A DNA stretch of 64,000 nucleotides from the NCBI GenBank assembly GCA_037145635.1, contig JBBCXB010000001.1, forward strand, positions 992,001 to 1,056,000. Direction: 5' to 3'. Below the pieces are notes generated by a model. It saw nothing but the letters and a program-made list of their open reading frames with translations, was not told the DNA's origin and searched no databases. The DNA comes from JAATFS01 sp037145635 (GTDB taxonomy: Bacteria > Pseudomonadota > Gammaproteobacteria > Xanthomonadales > Xanthomonadaceae). The first letter of the stretch is position 1. Each line of letters opens with the position of its first letter. This document shows, piece by piece, positions 33,267-41,704 of this stretch. The translations under genes were made by a program, and so were the position numbers.

Positions 33267-33677
33267 CTAGGCCGGGTCGGCGAACAGCTCCGCCACCGCA
33301 TCGTCCCAGGCATGGCCGCTCCAGCCGCTCGCGGCCGCCGGCGGCGGGAACCCGGTCCGGCAGTAGCCGCGCTTCGCCGAGAAATCGAAGACCGCATGCG
33401 GATACTCGTTGATCAGCAGCACCGCCTTGAGCGCGTCCAGCGACCAGCCGATCGTCACCGTCGACGGCCGCTCGCGGTCGGCGACGCTGGCGACGTCGTA
33501 GACGTGCACGGCGTCCTGGATCGGCTGCTCCGGACGGGTGCGATCGAGCGCGTAGCAGTACGCCGTGTCCCCGTCGTCCTCGAAGACCACCGAGAACGGG
33601 CCCTGCGGCGCGGCGCCCTCGATGGCGATGTCGGTGCCGACGGTGATCGGGTGCTGGGCGACGACCTGGATGGGCAA
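33267..33677 (-). CDS. DUF2251 family protein
   Basis: 136 residues from a TTG at 33677, the first in-frame start that begins at conserved-looking sequence (PIQVVAQHPITVGTDIAIEG). The body shows PFSVVFEDDGDTAYCYALD, IQDAVHVYDVASV, IGWSLDALKAVLLINEYPHA, VFDFSAKRGYCRTGFP and a final W...W motif, which I recall as the DUF2251 pattern. Function is unknown; it is soluble. Upstream in-frame codons overlap the divergent GST gene and are not convincing. Confidence 0.7.
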   Translation of the reverse strand: MPIQVVAQHPITVGTDIAIEGAAPQGPFSVVFEDDGDTAYCYALDRTRPEQPIQDAVHVYDVASVADRERPSTVTIGWSLDALKAVLLINEYPHAVFDFSAKRGYCRTGFPPPAAASGWSGHAWDDAVAELFADPA

Positions 33678-33812
33678 GCGGGCTGGCCTCGTTGTTCGCG
33701 GGAGCGGACAGGATAGCGGCGCATGCCGGGCCCGGAAAGGCGATGCCGCGCCGGCTTGCGGTGCGCGGGGCGGTGGGCGGAAGATGGCCGTTCCCGCCGT
33801 GCGGACCGCTGC

Positions 33813-34598
33813 ATGATCCTGTTCGACCATCCGCTCTCGTCCTATGCCCAGAAGGTCAAGATCGCCCTGCGCGAGAAGGGCCTGCCGTTCGAGCGCGTGC
33901 TGCCGGAGGACTTCGGGTCGGGCCGCCGCGATACCGCCTTCGCCGCCGCCAACCCGCGCGCCGAGGTGCCGGTGCTGCTGCCGGACGACGACGCGCCGGT
34001 GTTCGATTCCACCATCATCCTCGAGTACCTCGACGAACGCTGGCCACAGCCGCGCCTGCTGCCCGCCGGTCCGGGCGCGCGCGCCGCCGCGCGCATGATC
34101 GAGGAGGTCTGCGACACCCAGTACGAGGCGGTGAACTGGGGCTACGGCGAACTGCTTTGGTTCCGCCGTGCCGAGGGCGAGGCGGAGACCGCGCAGCTCA
34201 CGCGCGCGGTGCAGCGCGACACCGCCGCGCTGCAGGCCTGGCTGGCCGATCGCCTGGGCGCGGCCGACTGGTTCGGCGGCGAGGCGTTCGGCTGGGCCGA
34301 CGCCGCCGTAGCCCCGATGCTCAACCGATCGGTGCACTACGGCTTCAGTCCCGCGGCCGGCTCAGCGCTGGCGCGCTGGCACGCGCGCCTGGGCGAGCGC
34401 CCCGCGGTGGCCCGGACCTTCGCCGAGTTCGACGCCGCCGCGGCCAGCATGGCCGAGGCATCGGATTTCTACCGCAGCGGCGGCCGCCGCCGCGAGTACC
34501 GCGACCACCGGCTGGAATGGATGGTGCGCTCCGGCGGCCTGGAGGTCGTTCGCCGCGGCCTGGCCGACGACTCCATCCGCTTCTCGTGGCCCGGCTGA
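33813..34598 (+). CDS. glutathione S-transferase family protein
   Basis: 261 residues, longer than a typical 200-220 GST. The thioredoxin-like N domain has DHPLSSYAQKVKIALREKGL, with the usual Ser in SSYAQK as the likely thiolate-stabilising residue, and VPVLLPDDDAPVFDSTIILE, YLDERWP with the cis-Pro. The helical C domain carries FGWADAAVAPMLNRS with its capping Asp. It probably conjugates or reduces electrophiles with glutathione. The peroxiredoxin gene follows after 22 bases, so the two form a small stress operon. Confidence 0.9.
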   Translation: MILFDHPLSSYAQKVKIALREKGLPFERVLPEDFGSGRRDTAFAAANPRAEVPVLLPDDDAPVFDSTIILEYLDERWPQPRLLPAGPGARAAARMIEEVCDTQYEAVNWGYGELLWFRRAEGEAETAQLTRAVQRDTAALQAWLADRLGAADWFGGEAFGWADAAVAPMLNRSVHYGFSPAAGSALARWHARLGERPAVARTFAEFDAAAASMAEASDFYRSGGRRREYRDHRLEWMVRSGGLEVVRRGLADDSIRFSWPG

Positions 34599-34620
34599 CC
34601 CCCTCCTGCAGGAGTACGCG

Positions 34621-35157
34621 ATGACGCCCGAACGTGTCCCCGACGTGGTCTTCCACACCCGCGTGCGCAACGAGGCGCTCGGCGGGCCCAATCCGTTCGA
34701 ATGGCGCGAGCTGAGCAGCCAGGCGCTGTTCGGCGGCCAGCGCGTGGTGCTGTTCGCCGTACCCGGGGCCTTCGCCCCGGCGTGCTCGAAGACCCACCTG
34801 CCGGGCTACGAGGCGCATTACGACGAGTTCCGGCGCCTGGGCATCGACCGCGTGGTGTGCCTTGCGGTCAACGACGCCTTCGTGATGTTCCAGTGGGCCC
34901 AGAGCCGCGGCATCGAGAACGTGTTCATGCTGCCCGACGGCAATGCCGAATTCACCCGGCTGATGGGCCTGCTGGCCAGCCGCGCGGGCCAGGGCATGAG
35001 CCTGCGCAGCTGGCGCTACTCGATGCTGGTGGACGACGGCGTCATCGAGAAACTGTTCGTCGAGCCGGGCTTCCGCGACGATCCCGATGCGGTGGGAGTG
35101 ACGGTGTCCGATGCCGAAACGATGCTCGCGTACCTGCGCGCCGCCGCCAAGCCCTAG
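34621..35157 (+). CDS. Prx5-type peroxiredoxin
   Basis: 178 residues. The peroxidatic Cys55 sits in VPGAFAPACSKTHLPGYEAH, the typical type 5 context; LFAVPG and NDAFVMFQWAQ also match. It reduces hydroperoxides, in many bacteria with glutathione/glutaredoxin, which fits the neighbouring GST. Only one further cysteine is seen (VVCLAVND), so an atypical 2-Cys or 1-Cys mechanism is possible. Confidence 0.92.
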   Translation: MTPERVPDVVFHTRVRNEALGGPNPFEWRELSSQALFGGQRVVLFAVPGAFAPACSKTHLPGYEAHYDEFRRLGIDRVVCLAVNDAFVMFQWAQSRGIENVFMLPDGNAEFTRLMGLLASRAGQGMSLRSWRYSMLVDDGVIEKLFVEPGFRDDPDAVGVTVSDAETMLAYLRAAAKP

Positions 35158-35270
35158 CCGGCCGGCGGCACGCCACCTGACCGCGGGCCTTGCGCGCCGG
35201 GCGTCTTACACGTGCGTCAAGGCCGTGCCGCGGCCTGCGCGGCGCGCGCCTCCACGGCGAACCCTGCGCT

Positions 35271-35319
35271 GCATCCGCATCCGCATCCGCATCGCATCCG
35301 AATCGCATCCGCATCCGCG
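35271..35319. repeat. GCATCC hexamer repeat
   Basis: Imperfect tandem copies of GCATCC with two 5-base units (GCATC, GAATC). It lies in the 309-base gap between the peroxiredoxin gene and the ParD-like gene. The rest of that gap holds the promoter region described at 35410-35437 and no recognisable gene. Confidence 0.7.
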
Positions 35320-35409
35320 CGAGCAGCGCTGCAGGTGTCAGCGCGCCTCGATAGCGCATATCGATTCGGCCAGCGCGGCTCGGTTCGGCCCCCGCGCCCA
35401 TCCGCAGGC

Positions 35410-35437
35410 TTGCGCGAATACATGGATCATATATGAT
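35410..35437 (+). promoter_or_regulatory. promoter and palindromic operator of the ParD-like/map pair
   Basis: TTGCGC (35410-35415), a 16-base spacer and TATGAT (35432-35437) form a sigma70-like promoter. The perfect AT-rich palindrome ATCATATATGAT (35426-35437) covers the -10 element. Such a site is what an autoregulating ribbon-helix-helix antitoxin would bind. The AT content stands out from the surrounding DNA. Confidence 0.6.
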
Positions 35438-35466
35438 TCGTATATTCCTGCTGCCGGAGCGAAGCC

Positions 35467-35679
35467 ATGGGTATCGTGAATCTCGACGACGAACTGCACG
35501 ACCAGTTGCGCCGTGCCTGCACCGTCACGCATCGGTCCATCAACGCGCAGGCCAATTTCTGGATCAAGGTCGGCATGCTGTGCGAGATGAATCCGGCGCT
35601 CAGCTTCCAGGACATCGTCGCCGACGAGTTGCGTGCCGCAGGCGTGGCGCCGCGGCCGCTGGGCCCGGGGCGGGCGTGA
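35467..35679 (+). CDS. ParD-like antitoxin family protein
   Basis: 70 residues beginning MGIVNLDDELHDQLRRACTV, then HRSINAQANFWIKVGMLCEM and NPALSFQDIVADEL. This is the ParD-like family (ribbon-helix-helix type DNA-binding proteins). Unlike a true parDE pair, the overlapping next gene (GTGA) is a methionine aminopeptidase, not a ParE toxin. The same pairing occurs in other gammaproteobacteria to my knowledge. It probably binds the palindrome at 35426-35437. Confidence 0.85.
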   Translation: MGIVNLDDELHDQLRRACTVTHRSINAQANFWIKVGMLCEMNPALSFQDIVADELRAAGVAPRPLGPGRA

Positions 35680-36452
35680 TCAAGAGCGCCGCCGAGGTCG
35701 GCTTGCTGGCGCAGGCCGGCGCGCTGCTGGCCCGGGTGTTCGACGCGCTCGGGCGGCTGGACCTGGCGGGCCGGAGCACGCTGGAGATCAACGACTTCGT
35801 CGAGCGCATGATCGTCGACGACCTGCAGGCGCGTCCGGCGAGCCAGGGCCAGTACGGCTTTCCCTACGTGCTGAATGCCTCGATCGACGACGTGGTCTGC
35901 CATGGCGTGCCGTCGCGCGACGACGTGCTGCGCAGCGGCCAGATCGTCAACCTGGACATCACGCTGGAGAAGGACGGCTACATCGCCGACTCCAGTACCA
36001 CCTACCTGGTGGGCGAGGTGGCCTATCCGGCGCGGCGCCTGGTGGCGGCCAGCTACCGGGCGCTGTGGAAGGGCATCGCCGCGGTACGGCCCGGCGCGCG
36101 CGTGGGCGACATCGGCCACGCCATCGCACACTACGCCCGCGCCCAGGGCTACAGCGTGGTGAAGGAATACTGCGGGCACGGCATCGGCCGCGAGATGCAC
36201 GAGGCTCCCCAGATCCTGCATTACGGCCGCCCGCACACCGGGATCGAGCTGCGGGAGGGGATGGTGTTCACCATCGAGCCGATGCTCAACCAGGGCCGCG
36301 CGGCGATCCGCTCGGATCCGGACCGGTGGCCGGTGCACACCCGGGACGGCCGCCTGTCGGCCCAGTTCGAGCACACCGTCGCCGTCACCCGCCGCGGCGT
36401 GCGGGTGCTGACGCTGCGGGCCGGCGAGACGCCGCCCTGCGCGGTCGACTGA
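35676..36452 (+). CDS. map: type I methionine aminopeptidase (second copy, ParD-like-linked)
   Basis: 258 residues from a GTG overlapping the ParD-like stop. The metal ligands are all visible: Asp in NLDITLEKDGYIADSS (two), His in CGHGIGREMHEAP, Glu in FTIEPML, and Glu in QFEHTVAVT; CHGVPS carries the substrate His. It removes N-terminal Met. Because it is translationally coupled to an antitoxin-like regulator and away from rpsB/tsf, it is probably not the housekeeping map but an accessory copy. Confidence 0.92.
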   Translation: MIKSAAEVGLLAQAGALLARVFDALGRLDLAGRSTLEINDFVERMIVDDLQARPASQGQYGFPYVLNASIDDVVCHGVPSRDDVLRSGQIVNLDITLEKDGYIADSSTTYLVGEVAYPARRLVAASYRALWKGIAAVRPGARVGDIGHAIAHYARAQGYSVVKEYCGHGIGREMHEAPQILHYGRPHTGIELREGMVFTIEPMLNQGRAAIRSDPDRWPVHTRDGRLSAQFEHTVAVTRRGVRVLTLRAGETPPCAVD

Positions 36453-36515
36453 GCGCCGGGCACGGCCGCTACCGGGCGCGCCGCCGGGGCCCGCATTCCC
36501 GCTGCAGCGCCCGGG

Positions 36516-38654
36516 TCACTCGAACCGCCAGCGCACGCCCGCGTACACCCCGAACCCGTCGCCCGGCGTGGAGCGCGCCAGGTCCTGACCGGCGTCGTCG
36601 TAGCCGGGCGTGACCGTCGCGGCGTAGTGGCGGTCGCCGAGGTTGCGCAGCTCCAGCCAGCCCTGCCAGCGCCCGCCGGGCGCATCGAAGCCCAGGCGGG
36701 TGCCGAAGATCAGGTGGCTGTCGGCATAGACGCTGTTGGCGTAGTCCACCGCCATCCGCGAGGCATATTCGGTGGTCAGTGCCGCGTACGCGCCGCCGGC
36801 GCGGTCGTAGCGCAGCTCGGCCTGGTAGTAGTGGCGCGGCAGGCCGGGCAGGCGGTTGTGTCCGAAGCGCGCGTCGTCGCGGTAGCGGAAGTCGCTGAAG
36901 GTGTAGGCCTGGCGCAGCGAGACGCGGCCGGCGGCGCCATGCCACAGCGCGCTGTCCAGGCCGGCCTCGAGGCCGCGGTGCACGGTGGGGCTGGCGTTGG
37001 ATTCGGCCACGAGCAGGTTGGGGGAGGGCTGGATCTCCACGCTCAGCAGTTCGTGGCGCACGTGGGCGTAGTAGCCGGTCAGCTCCCAGCGTCCGGGCGC
37101 GGCGTCGCCGCGCGCGCCCAGCTCGAGGGTGGCGGCGGTCTGGTTGGCCAGCGGCACGGCGGCGCGCTGGCGGCCGCTGGCGGCGCCGTTGCCGGCCGCG
37201 AAGTACCGGTTCGAACCCCAGATCATCGACCACGGGTGCGCCGGCTCCACCGAACGGCTCAGGTTGCCGAACCATTGCAGCTGCGGCCGCGCCTGCCAGG
37301 TGAAGCCCACGCGCGGCGCGTAGTCCCAGCCGTGCTCGGACAGGTCCTCGCCGGTGGCCGGCCGGGTCACGCCCACCTGGCTGCGGGTGTAGACCAGCGC
37401 CAGGCCGGTCTGCAGGCGCAGCGTCTCGCTCAGCGCCAGGTCGTTGCCGGCATGCAGCACGCCGAGGCTGCCGCGGTGCCGGAAGTCGCGCGTGCGGGTG
37501 CCGGCCGGATAGCCGTTGCTGGCGAAGCGCAGGGTCTCGCGCACGTCGGCGCGCAGGTCGTGGGTGACGCGCAGGCCGACCGTGGTGACGCTGTCGTGGC
37601 CGAACAGGGCGTGGCGGCGGCGGTAGTCGAGGGTGCCGTTGAGGTCGGCGTAGTCCAGCTGCTGCCGGTACAGGCTCTCGTTCAGGTCCATCGGATAGCG
37701 GTGGTAGACCAGTCCGGCCTGCAGGCTGGCATCGCCGTCCAGCTGCAGGGTGGTGGTGTTGCCGATCCAGGTGCTGCCCGGCTGCGGACGGCGGGCGTCG
37801 ATCGCCAGGTTGGCCAGGTTGGCCTCGCGCGGGTGGTGGCGGATCTGGGCGCGGGTGAGCCTGCCCGGGGTCTGATGATCGGTCTCCCGGTAGCGCAGGT
37901 AGAAGCGCGTCTCCAGGTCCGGGGTGAGCTGCCAGCCGAGGTTGGCCATCGCCCCGCGGCCGCGGCCGGCGGCGTGCGCCTGGTAGCCGTCGGTCTCGGT
38001 ATCGGTGTAGGCCAGGTAGTAGTCCACGTCGCCGCGCACGCCGCCGTAGCCGAGGCCGCGCTTGCGGTAGCCGCGGCTGCCGGCCTCGTAGCGCAGCTCC
38101 AGGCCGGGGCTGTCGCGGCCGCTGCGGCTGACGTAGTCGATCGCGCCGCCCAGGGCCAGCGCGCCGCGCTCGAAGCCGTTGGCACCGCGCAGCACCTCGA
38201 CGCGGCTCAGCCACAGCGGTTCGAGCAGTTCGTACGGGGTACCGCCGGGCCCGGTCAGCGGCAGCCCGTCCAGCGACACCGACAGCCCGGAGGCGTGGGC
38301 GCCGGGTGCCCGGTTGAGGCCGGAACCGCGGATCGACACCTTGGCGCCTTCGTTGCCGGGCGATTGCGCGTTGATGCCCGGCTGGTAGGCCAGCACGTCG
38401 GCGGTACCGGCCACGCGGCCCTGGCCCACCAGCGCCAGATCGATCGCGTTGACCGCGCCGGGCACGCGCTCGAGCGCCTTGCGCGCGGCCTCGGGGGCGT
38501 TGCCCGCGGTCACGCGGACCGCGTCCAGGGTGACCGCCGTCTCGGCCGGCGCGGCCCAGGCCGCGCCGGCGGCAAGGCCGGCCGGCAGGGTGACGGAGAA
38601 CACGGACAGCAGCACGGGGGTGGAGGTGAGGCGGCAGGACTTGAGAAGAGGCAT
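36516..38654 (-). CDS. TonB-dependent outer-membrane receptor
   Basis: 712 residues from the ATG at 38654. A signal peptide (PLLKSCRLTSTPVLLSVFSV, ending in AAWA) is followed by a TonB-box-like TLDAVRVTA, the plug domain (VLAYQPGINAQSPGNEGAKV, SIRGSGLNRAPG, VSLDGLPLTGPGGTPYELLE, VEVLRGANG) and a 22-strand barrel ending in Phe-Glu (VRWRFE) close to the usual C-terminal aromatic. The plug resembles FecA-type siderophore receptors. It lies downstream of hutU on the same strand with a 457-base gap, so its own promoter is likely. The ligand is unknown. Confidence 0.9.
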   Translation of the reverse strand: MPLLKSCRLTSTPVLLSVFSVTLPAGLAAGAAWAAPAETAVTLDAVRVTAGNAPEAARKALERVPGAVNAIDLALVGQGRVAGTADVLAYQPGINAQSPGNEGAKVSIRGSGLNRAPGAHASGLSVSLDGLPLTGPGGTPYELLEPLWLSRVEVLRGANGFERGALALGGAIDYVSRSGRDSPGLELRYEAGSRGYRKRGLGYGGVRGDVDYYLAYTDTETDGYQAHAAGRGRGAMANLGWQLTPDLETRFYLRYRETDHQTPGRLTRAQIRHHPREANLANLAIDARRPQPGSTWIGNTTTLQLDGDASLQAGLVYHRYPMDLNESLYRQQLDYADLNGTLDYRRRHALFGHDSVTTVGLRVTHDLRADVRETLRFASNGYPAGTRTRDFRHRGSLGVLHAGNDLALSETLRLQTGLALVYTRSQVGVTRPATGEDLSEHGWDYAPRVGFTWQARPQLQWFGNLSRSVEPAHPWSMIWGSNRYFAAGNGAASGRQRAAVPLANQTAATLELGARGDAAPGRWELTGYYAHVRHELLSVEIQPSPNLLVAESNASPTVHRGLEAGLDSALWHGAAGRVSLRQAYTFSDFRYRDDARFGHNRLPGLPRHYYQAELRYDRAGGAYAALTTEYASRMAVDYANSVYADSHLIFGTRLGFDAPGGRWQGWLELRNLGDRHYAATVTPGYDDAGQDLARSTPGDGFGVYAGVRWRFE

Positions 38655-39111
38655 TCTGGAAGCGGGTCTGGGGTCGGGCCCGGGCCTTGGCGGACACGCG
38701 GCCGGGCCGGGCGGCGACCGGTCGTCGGTGGCGGCGGGGCAGGCCGGGGACGCCAGCGGAGCGGGAGTCGGGGGCGGGTGTCGGGAGGTCGGTCGAGGCG
38801 GCGGCGCGCGGCTGTCAACCGGGATTCGGCATGAAAAGTTAACAGCAAGCCGGGTCTCCGTCACGCGCTGTGTCGCGTACGGCCGGGCCGTCGCGTGCGC
38901 TCCCGCCTGCCGGCGACGCCGGTGAATCTGCATACGGCGGGCTTCGGCGGGGTCGAAGACCCGGGCCAGGCCCGCCGGGCCGGCTGTGAGGCCGGCAGGT
39001 TCCTGCCCTGCATCCGCTGCCCGGGGGGCCGCCCGCGTCGGGCGCGGGCAAGGCCGGGGCACCGCCCCCCGGAGGATCCGTCCGCCGGCTTCCGGTCCGC
39101 TGTCCCCGGCG
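38655..39111. other. intergenic region between hutU and the TonB receptor
   Basis: 457 bases with no convincing gene in any frame. The minus strand is full of GC-rich inverted stretches (for example CCGGCCTCACAGCCGG complement around 38978-38998). A CGGAGACCC element near 38850-38860 recalls part of a cobalamin riboswitch, but the remaining conserved boxes were not found. A TTGACA lies on the minus strand around 38815. Confidence 0.4.
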
Positions 39112-40779
39112 TCAGCCGAGGAGGGCGGGTAGGTCCAGTCCCTGCTCCCTGGCGCAGTCGAGCGCGATGGGGTAGCCGGCATCGGCGTGCCGCATCACCC
39201 CGGTGGCCGGGTCGTTCCACAGCACCCGGGCGATGCGCCGGGCCGCCGCCTCGCTGCCATCGCAGACGATGACCATGCCGGCGTGTTGCGAGAACCCCAT
39301 GCCGACGCCGCCGCCGTGGTGCAGCGAGACCCAGGTGGCGCCGCTGGCGGTGTTGAGCAGGGCGTTGAGCAGCGGCCAGTCGGAGACGGCGTCGGAGCCG
39401 TCCTGCATGGCCTCGGTCTCGCGGTTGGGCGAGGCCACGCTGCCCGAATCCAGGTGGTCGCGGCCGATCACCACCGGTGCCTTGAGTTCGCCGCGGGCGA
39501 CCATCTCGTTGAACGCCAGGCCGAGGCGGTCGCGCTCGCCCAGGCCCACCCAGCAGATCCGCGCCGGCAGGCCCTGGAAGCGGATCTTCTCGGCGGCCAT
39601 GTCCAGCCAGCGGTGCAGGTGCGGGTTGTCCGGGATCAGCTCCTTGACCTTGGCGTCGGTGCGGGCGATGTCCTCCGGGTCGCCGCTCAGCGCGACCCAG
39701 CGAAACGGGCCGATGCCGCGGCAGAACAGCGGGCGGATGTAGGCCGGCACGAAGCCGGGGAAGGCGAAGGCATCGGCCACGCCTTCCTCCAGCGCCATCT
39801 GCCGCAGGTTGTTGCCGTAGTCCACGGTCGGCACGCCGAGCGCATGGAAGCCGAGCATGGCGCGGACGTGCTGCGCCATCGACGCCCGCGCCGCCGCCTC
39901 CACCTCCTTCGGCGCGGACACCCGGCGCGCGTCCCACTGCTCGACCGTCCAGCCCTGCGGCAGGTAGCCGTTGACCGGGTCGTGCGCGGAGGTCTGGTCG
40001 GTCAGCAGGTCGGGACGGACGCCGCGGGCGAGCAGCTCGGCCAGCACGTCGGCGACGTTGCCGAGCAGGCCGACCGACTGTGGCCGCTTCGCCCGGCAGG
40101 ATTCGTCGATCAGCCGCAGCGCCTCGTCCAGCGAGTCGGTGCAGGTGTCGAGGTAGCCGGTGCGCAGGCGCATGTCGATGCTGCTGCGGCGGCATTCCAC
40201 CGCCAGGCAGGAGGCGCCGGCCATCACCGCCGCCAGCGGCTGCGCGCCGCCCATGCCGCCGAGCCCGCCGGTGAACAGCCAGCGCCCGGCCAGGTCGCCG
40301 CCATAGTGCTGGCGCCCCATCTCCACGAAGGTCTCGTAGGTGCCCTGCACGATGCCCTGGGCGCCGATGTAGATCCAGCTGCCGGCGGTCATCTGCCCGT
40401 ACATCGCCAGGCCCTTGCGGTCGAGCGCGTTGAAGTGGTCCCAGGTGGCCCAGCGCGGCACCAGGTTGGAGTTGGCGATCAGCACGCGCGGTGCGTCGGC
40501 ATGGGTGCGGAACACGCCCACTGGCTTGCCGGACTGCACCAGCAGGGTCTGGTCGTCCTCCAGCCGGGTGAGTGTCTCGACGATCCGGTCGTAGCTCTCC
40601 CAGTCGCGCGCGGCGCGGCCGATGCCGCCGTACACCACCAGTTCCTCCGGGCGCTCGGCCACGTCGGGGTGGAGGTTGTTCATCAGCATGCGCAGCGGCG
40701 CCTCGGTGAGCCAGCTGCGGGCGGTGAGGGTGGTGCCGGTCGGCGCGTGGATGACACGGGTGGGATCGCGACGGGTCAT
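39112..40779 (-). CDS. hutU: urocanate hydratase
   Basis: 555 residues, normal length. Family marks: YGGIGRAARDWESYDRIVET, MTAGSWIYIGAQGIVQGTYE, GGLGGMGGAQPLAAVMAGAS, DQTSAHDPVNGYLPQGW and the C-terminal HHGGGVGMGFSQHAG. It hydrates urocanate to imidazolonepropionate using bound NAD+. It follows hutG after 61 bases and is the last hut gene on this strand. Confidence 0.98.
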   Translation of the reverse strand: MTRRDPTRVIHAPTGTTLTARSWLTEAPLRMLMNNLHPDVAERPEELVVYGGIGRAARDWESYDRIVETLTRLEDDQTLLVQSGKPVGVFRTHADAPRVLIANSNLVPRWATWDHFNALDRKGLAMYGQMTAGSWIYIGAQGIVQGTYETFVEMGRQHYGGDLAGRWLFTGGLGGMGGAQPLAAVMAGASCLAVECRRSSIDMRLRTGYLDTCTDSLDEALRLIDESCRAKRPQSVGLLGNVADVLAELLARGVRPDLLTDQTSAHDPVNGYLPQGWTVEQWDARRVSAPKEVEAAARASMAQHVRAMLGFHALGVPTVDYGNNLRQMALEEGVADAFAFPGFVPAYIRPLFCRGIGPFRWVALSGDPEDIARTDAKVKELIPDNPHLHRWLDMAAEKIRFQGLPARICWVGLGERDRLGLAFNEMVARGELKAPVVIGRDHLDSGSVASPNRETEAMQDGSDAVSDWPLLNALLNTASGATWVSLHHGGGVGMGFSQHAGMVIVCDGSEAAARRIARVLWNDPATGVMRHADAGYPIALDCAREQGLDLPALLG

Positions 40780-40840
40780 GCGGGGGTCCTTTCGGGCGGG
40801 GACGCGGACGGTGCGGGGCAGGCGCGGGACGGGCTACGGC

Positions 40841-41704
40841 TCACGGCGGCGCCCCGGCCTGCGCCTGGGCGAACCCGAGGCAGGCCGACAGCACCTTGCG
40901 CAGGTGCATCTGGAGCGGTTCGGCCTGCTCCGGCCGCCACGGGCTGGGCCAGTGGCCGGGGGCCGGCATGTCCGGTTCGGTCATGTAGCCGCGGCAGGCC
41001 AGCTCCATCTGCAGGCTGTGCACGCCGCCGGCCGGATCGGCGTGGTGGCGGGTGATCCAGCCGCCCTTGAAGCGGCCGTTGCGCACGTGGCCCAGGCCGC
41101 TGGCGGCGCAGAGGCGCTCGACCGCGTCGGCCAGCGCCGGCGCGCAGCTGGTGTCGTGCGCGCCGCCCGCGCCGGCGGTGCCGAGGTTGAACTGCGGCAG
41201 CTCGCCGTCGAACAGGTGCGGGATGCGCGAGCGGATCGAATGCGCGTCGTACACCACGACCGCCGGGTGCCGGCTGCGCAGCCGCGCGATCTCGGCGGCG
41301 AGCGTGGCGTGGTAAGGGTCGAACCAGGCCGCGCGGCGGCGCGCGATCTCGGCCGCGTCCGGCGCCTGGCCGTCGCGGTACAGCGGCTGGTCGTCGAACG
41401 TGGTCAGCGGGCACAGGCCGGTGGTGTTCTGGCCCGGGTACAGCGACACGCCGTCGGGGTCGCGGTTGACGTCGATCACCGAGCGCGAGATCGCGGTGCG
41501 CAGCGTGGTGGCGCCCAGCACGCGCGCGAAGTCGTACAGATGCTGCACCCACCAGTCGGTGTCGCGCCGCGCCAGCCACGGCGAGACGAAGCGCTCGGCC
41601 AGCTCCGGCGGAAGCTCGGTGCCGGTATGCGGAAAGCTGACGATCAGCGGTGCATCGCCGCGGTGCAGTTCCAGCCAGTCCGGAAGCGCGGCCCCGGCGC
41701 TCAT
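40841..41704 (-). CDS. hutG: N-formylglutamate deformylase
   Basis: 287 residues from an ATG overlapping the hutH stop. It belongs to the zinc N-formylglutamate amidohydrolase type: PLIVSFPHTGTELPPELAER, DTDWWVQHLYDF, ISRSVIDVNRDPDGVSLYPG, YDAHSIRSRIPHLFDG and NGRFKGGWITRHH. It releases formate and glutamate from formylglutamate. This step together with HutF marks the five-step version of the pathway. Confidence 0.95.
   Translation of the reverse strand: MSAGAALPDWLELHRGDAPLIVSFPHTGTELPPELAERFVSPWLARRDTDWWVQHLYDFARVLGATTLRTAISRSVIDVNRDPDGVSLYPGQNTTGLCPLTTFDDQPLYRDGQAPDAAEIARRRAAWFDPYHATLAAEIARLRSRHPAVVVYDAHSIRSRIPHLFDGELPQFNLGTAGAGGAHDTSCAPALADAVERLCAASGLGHVRNGRFKGGWITRHHADPAGGVHSLQMELACRGYMTEPDMPAPGHWPSPWRPEQAEPLQMHLRKVLSACLGFAQAQAGAPP

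Noticed and set aside
33267..34337. 356-codon version of the DUF2251 gene
   Set aside because: The extra N-terminal part lies antisense to the GST gene and has no conserved look; the TTG at 33677 fits better.
35271..35319. CRISPR-like array in the hexamer repeat
   Set aside because: Six-base units without unique spacers; simple tandem repeat.
38830..39111. Possible cobalamin riboswitch before the TonB receptor
   Set aside because: A CGGAGACCC element and a GC-rich GCGGCCCCC stretch are present on the minus strand, but spacing and the other conserved boxes do not fit. A covariance-model search would decide.
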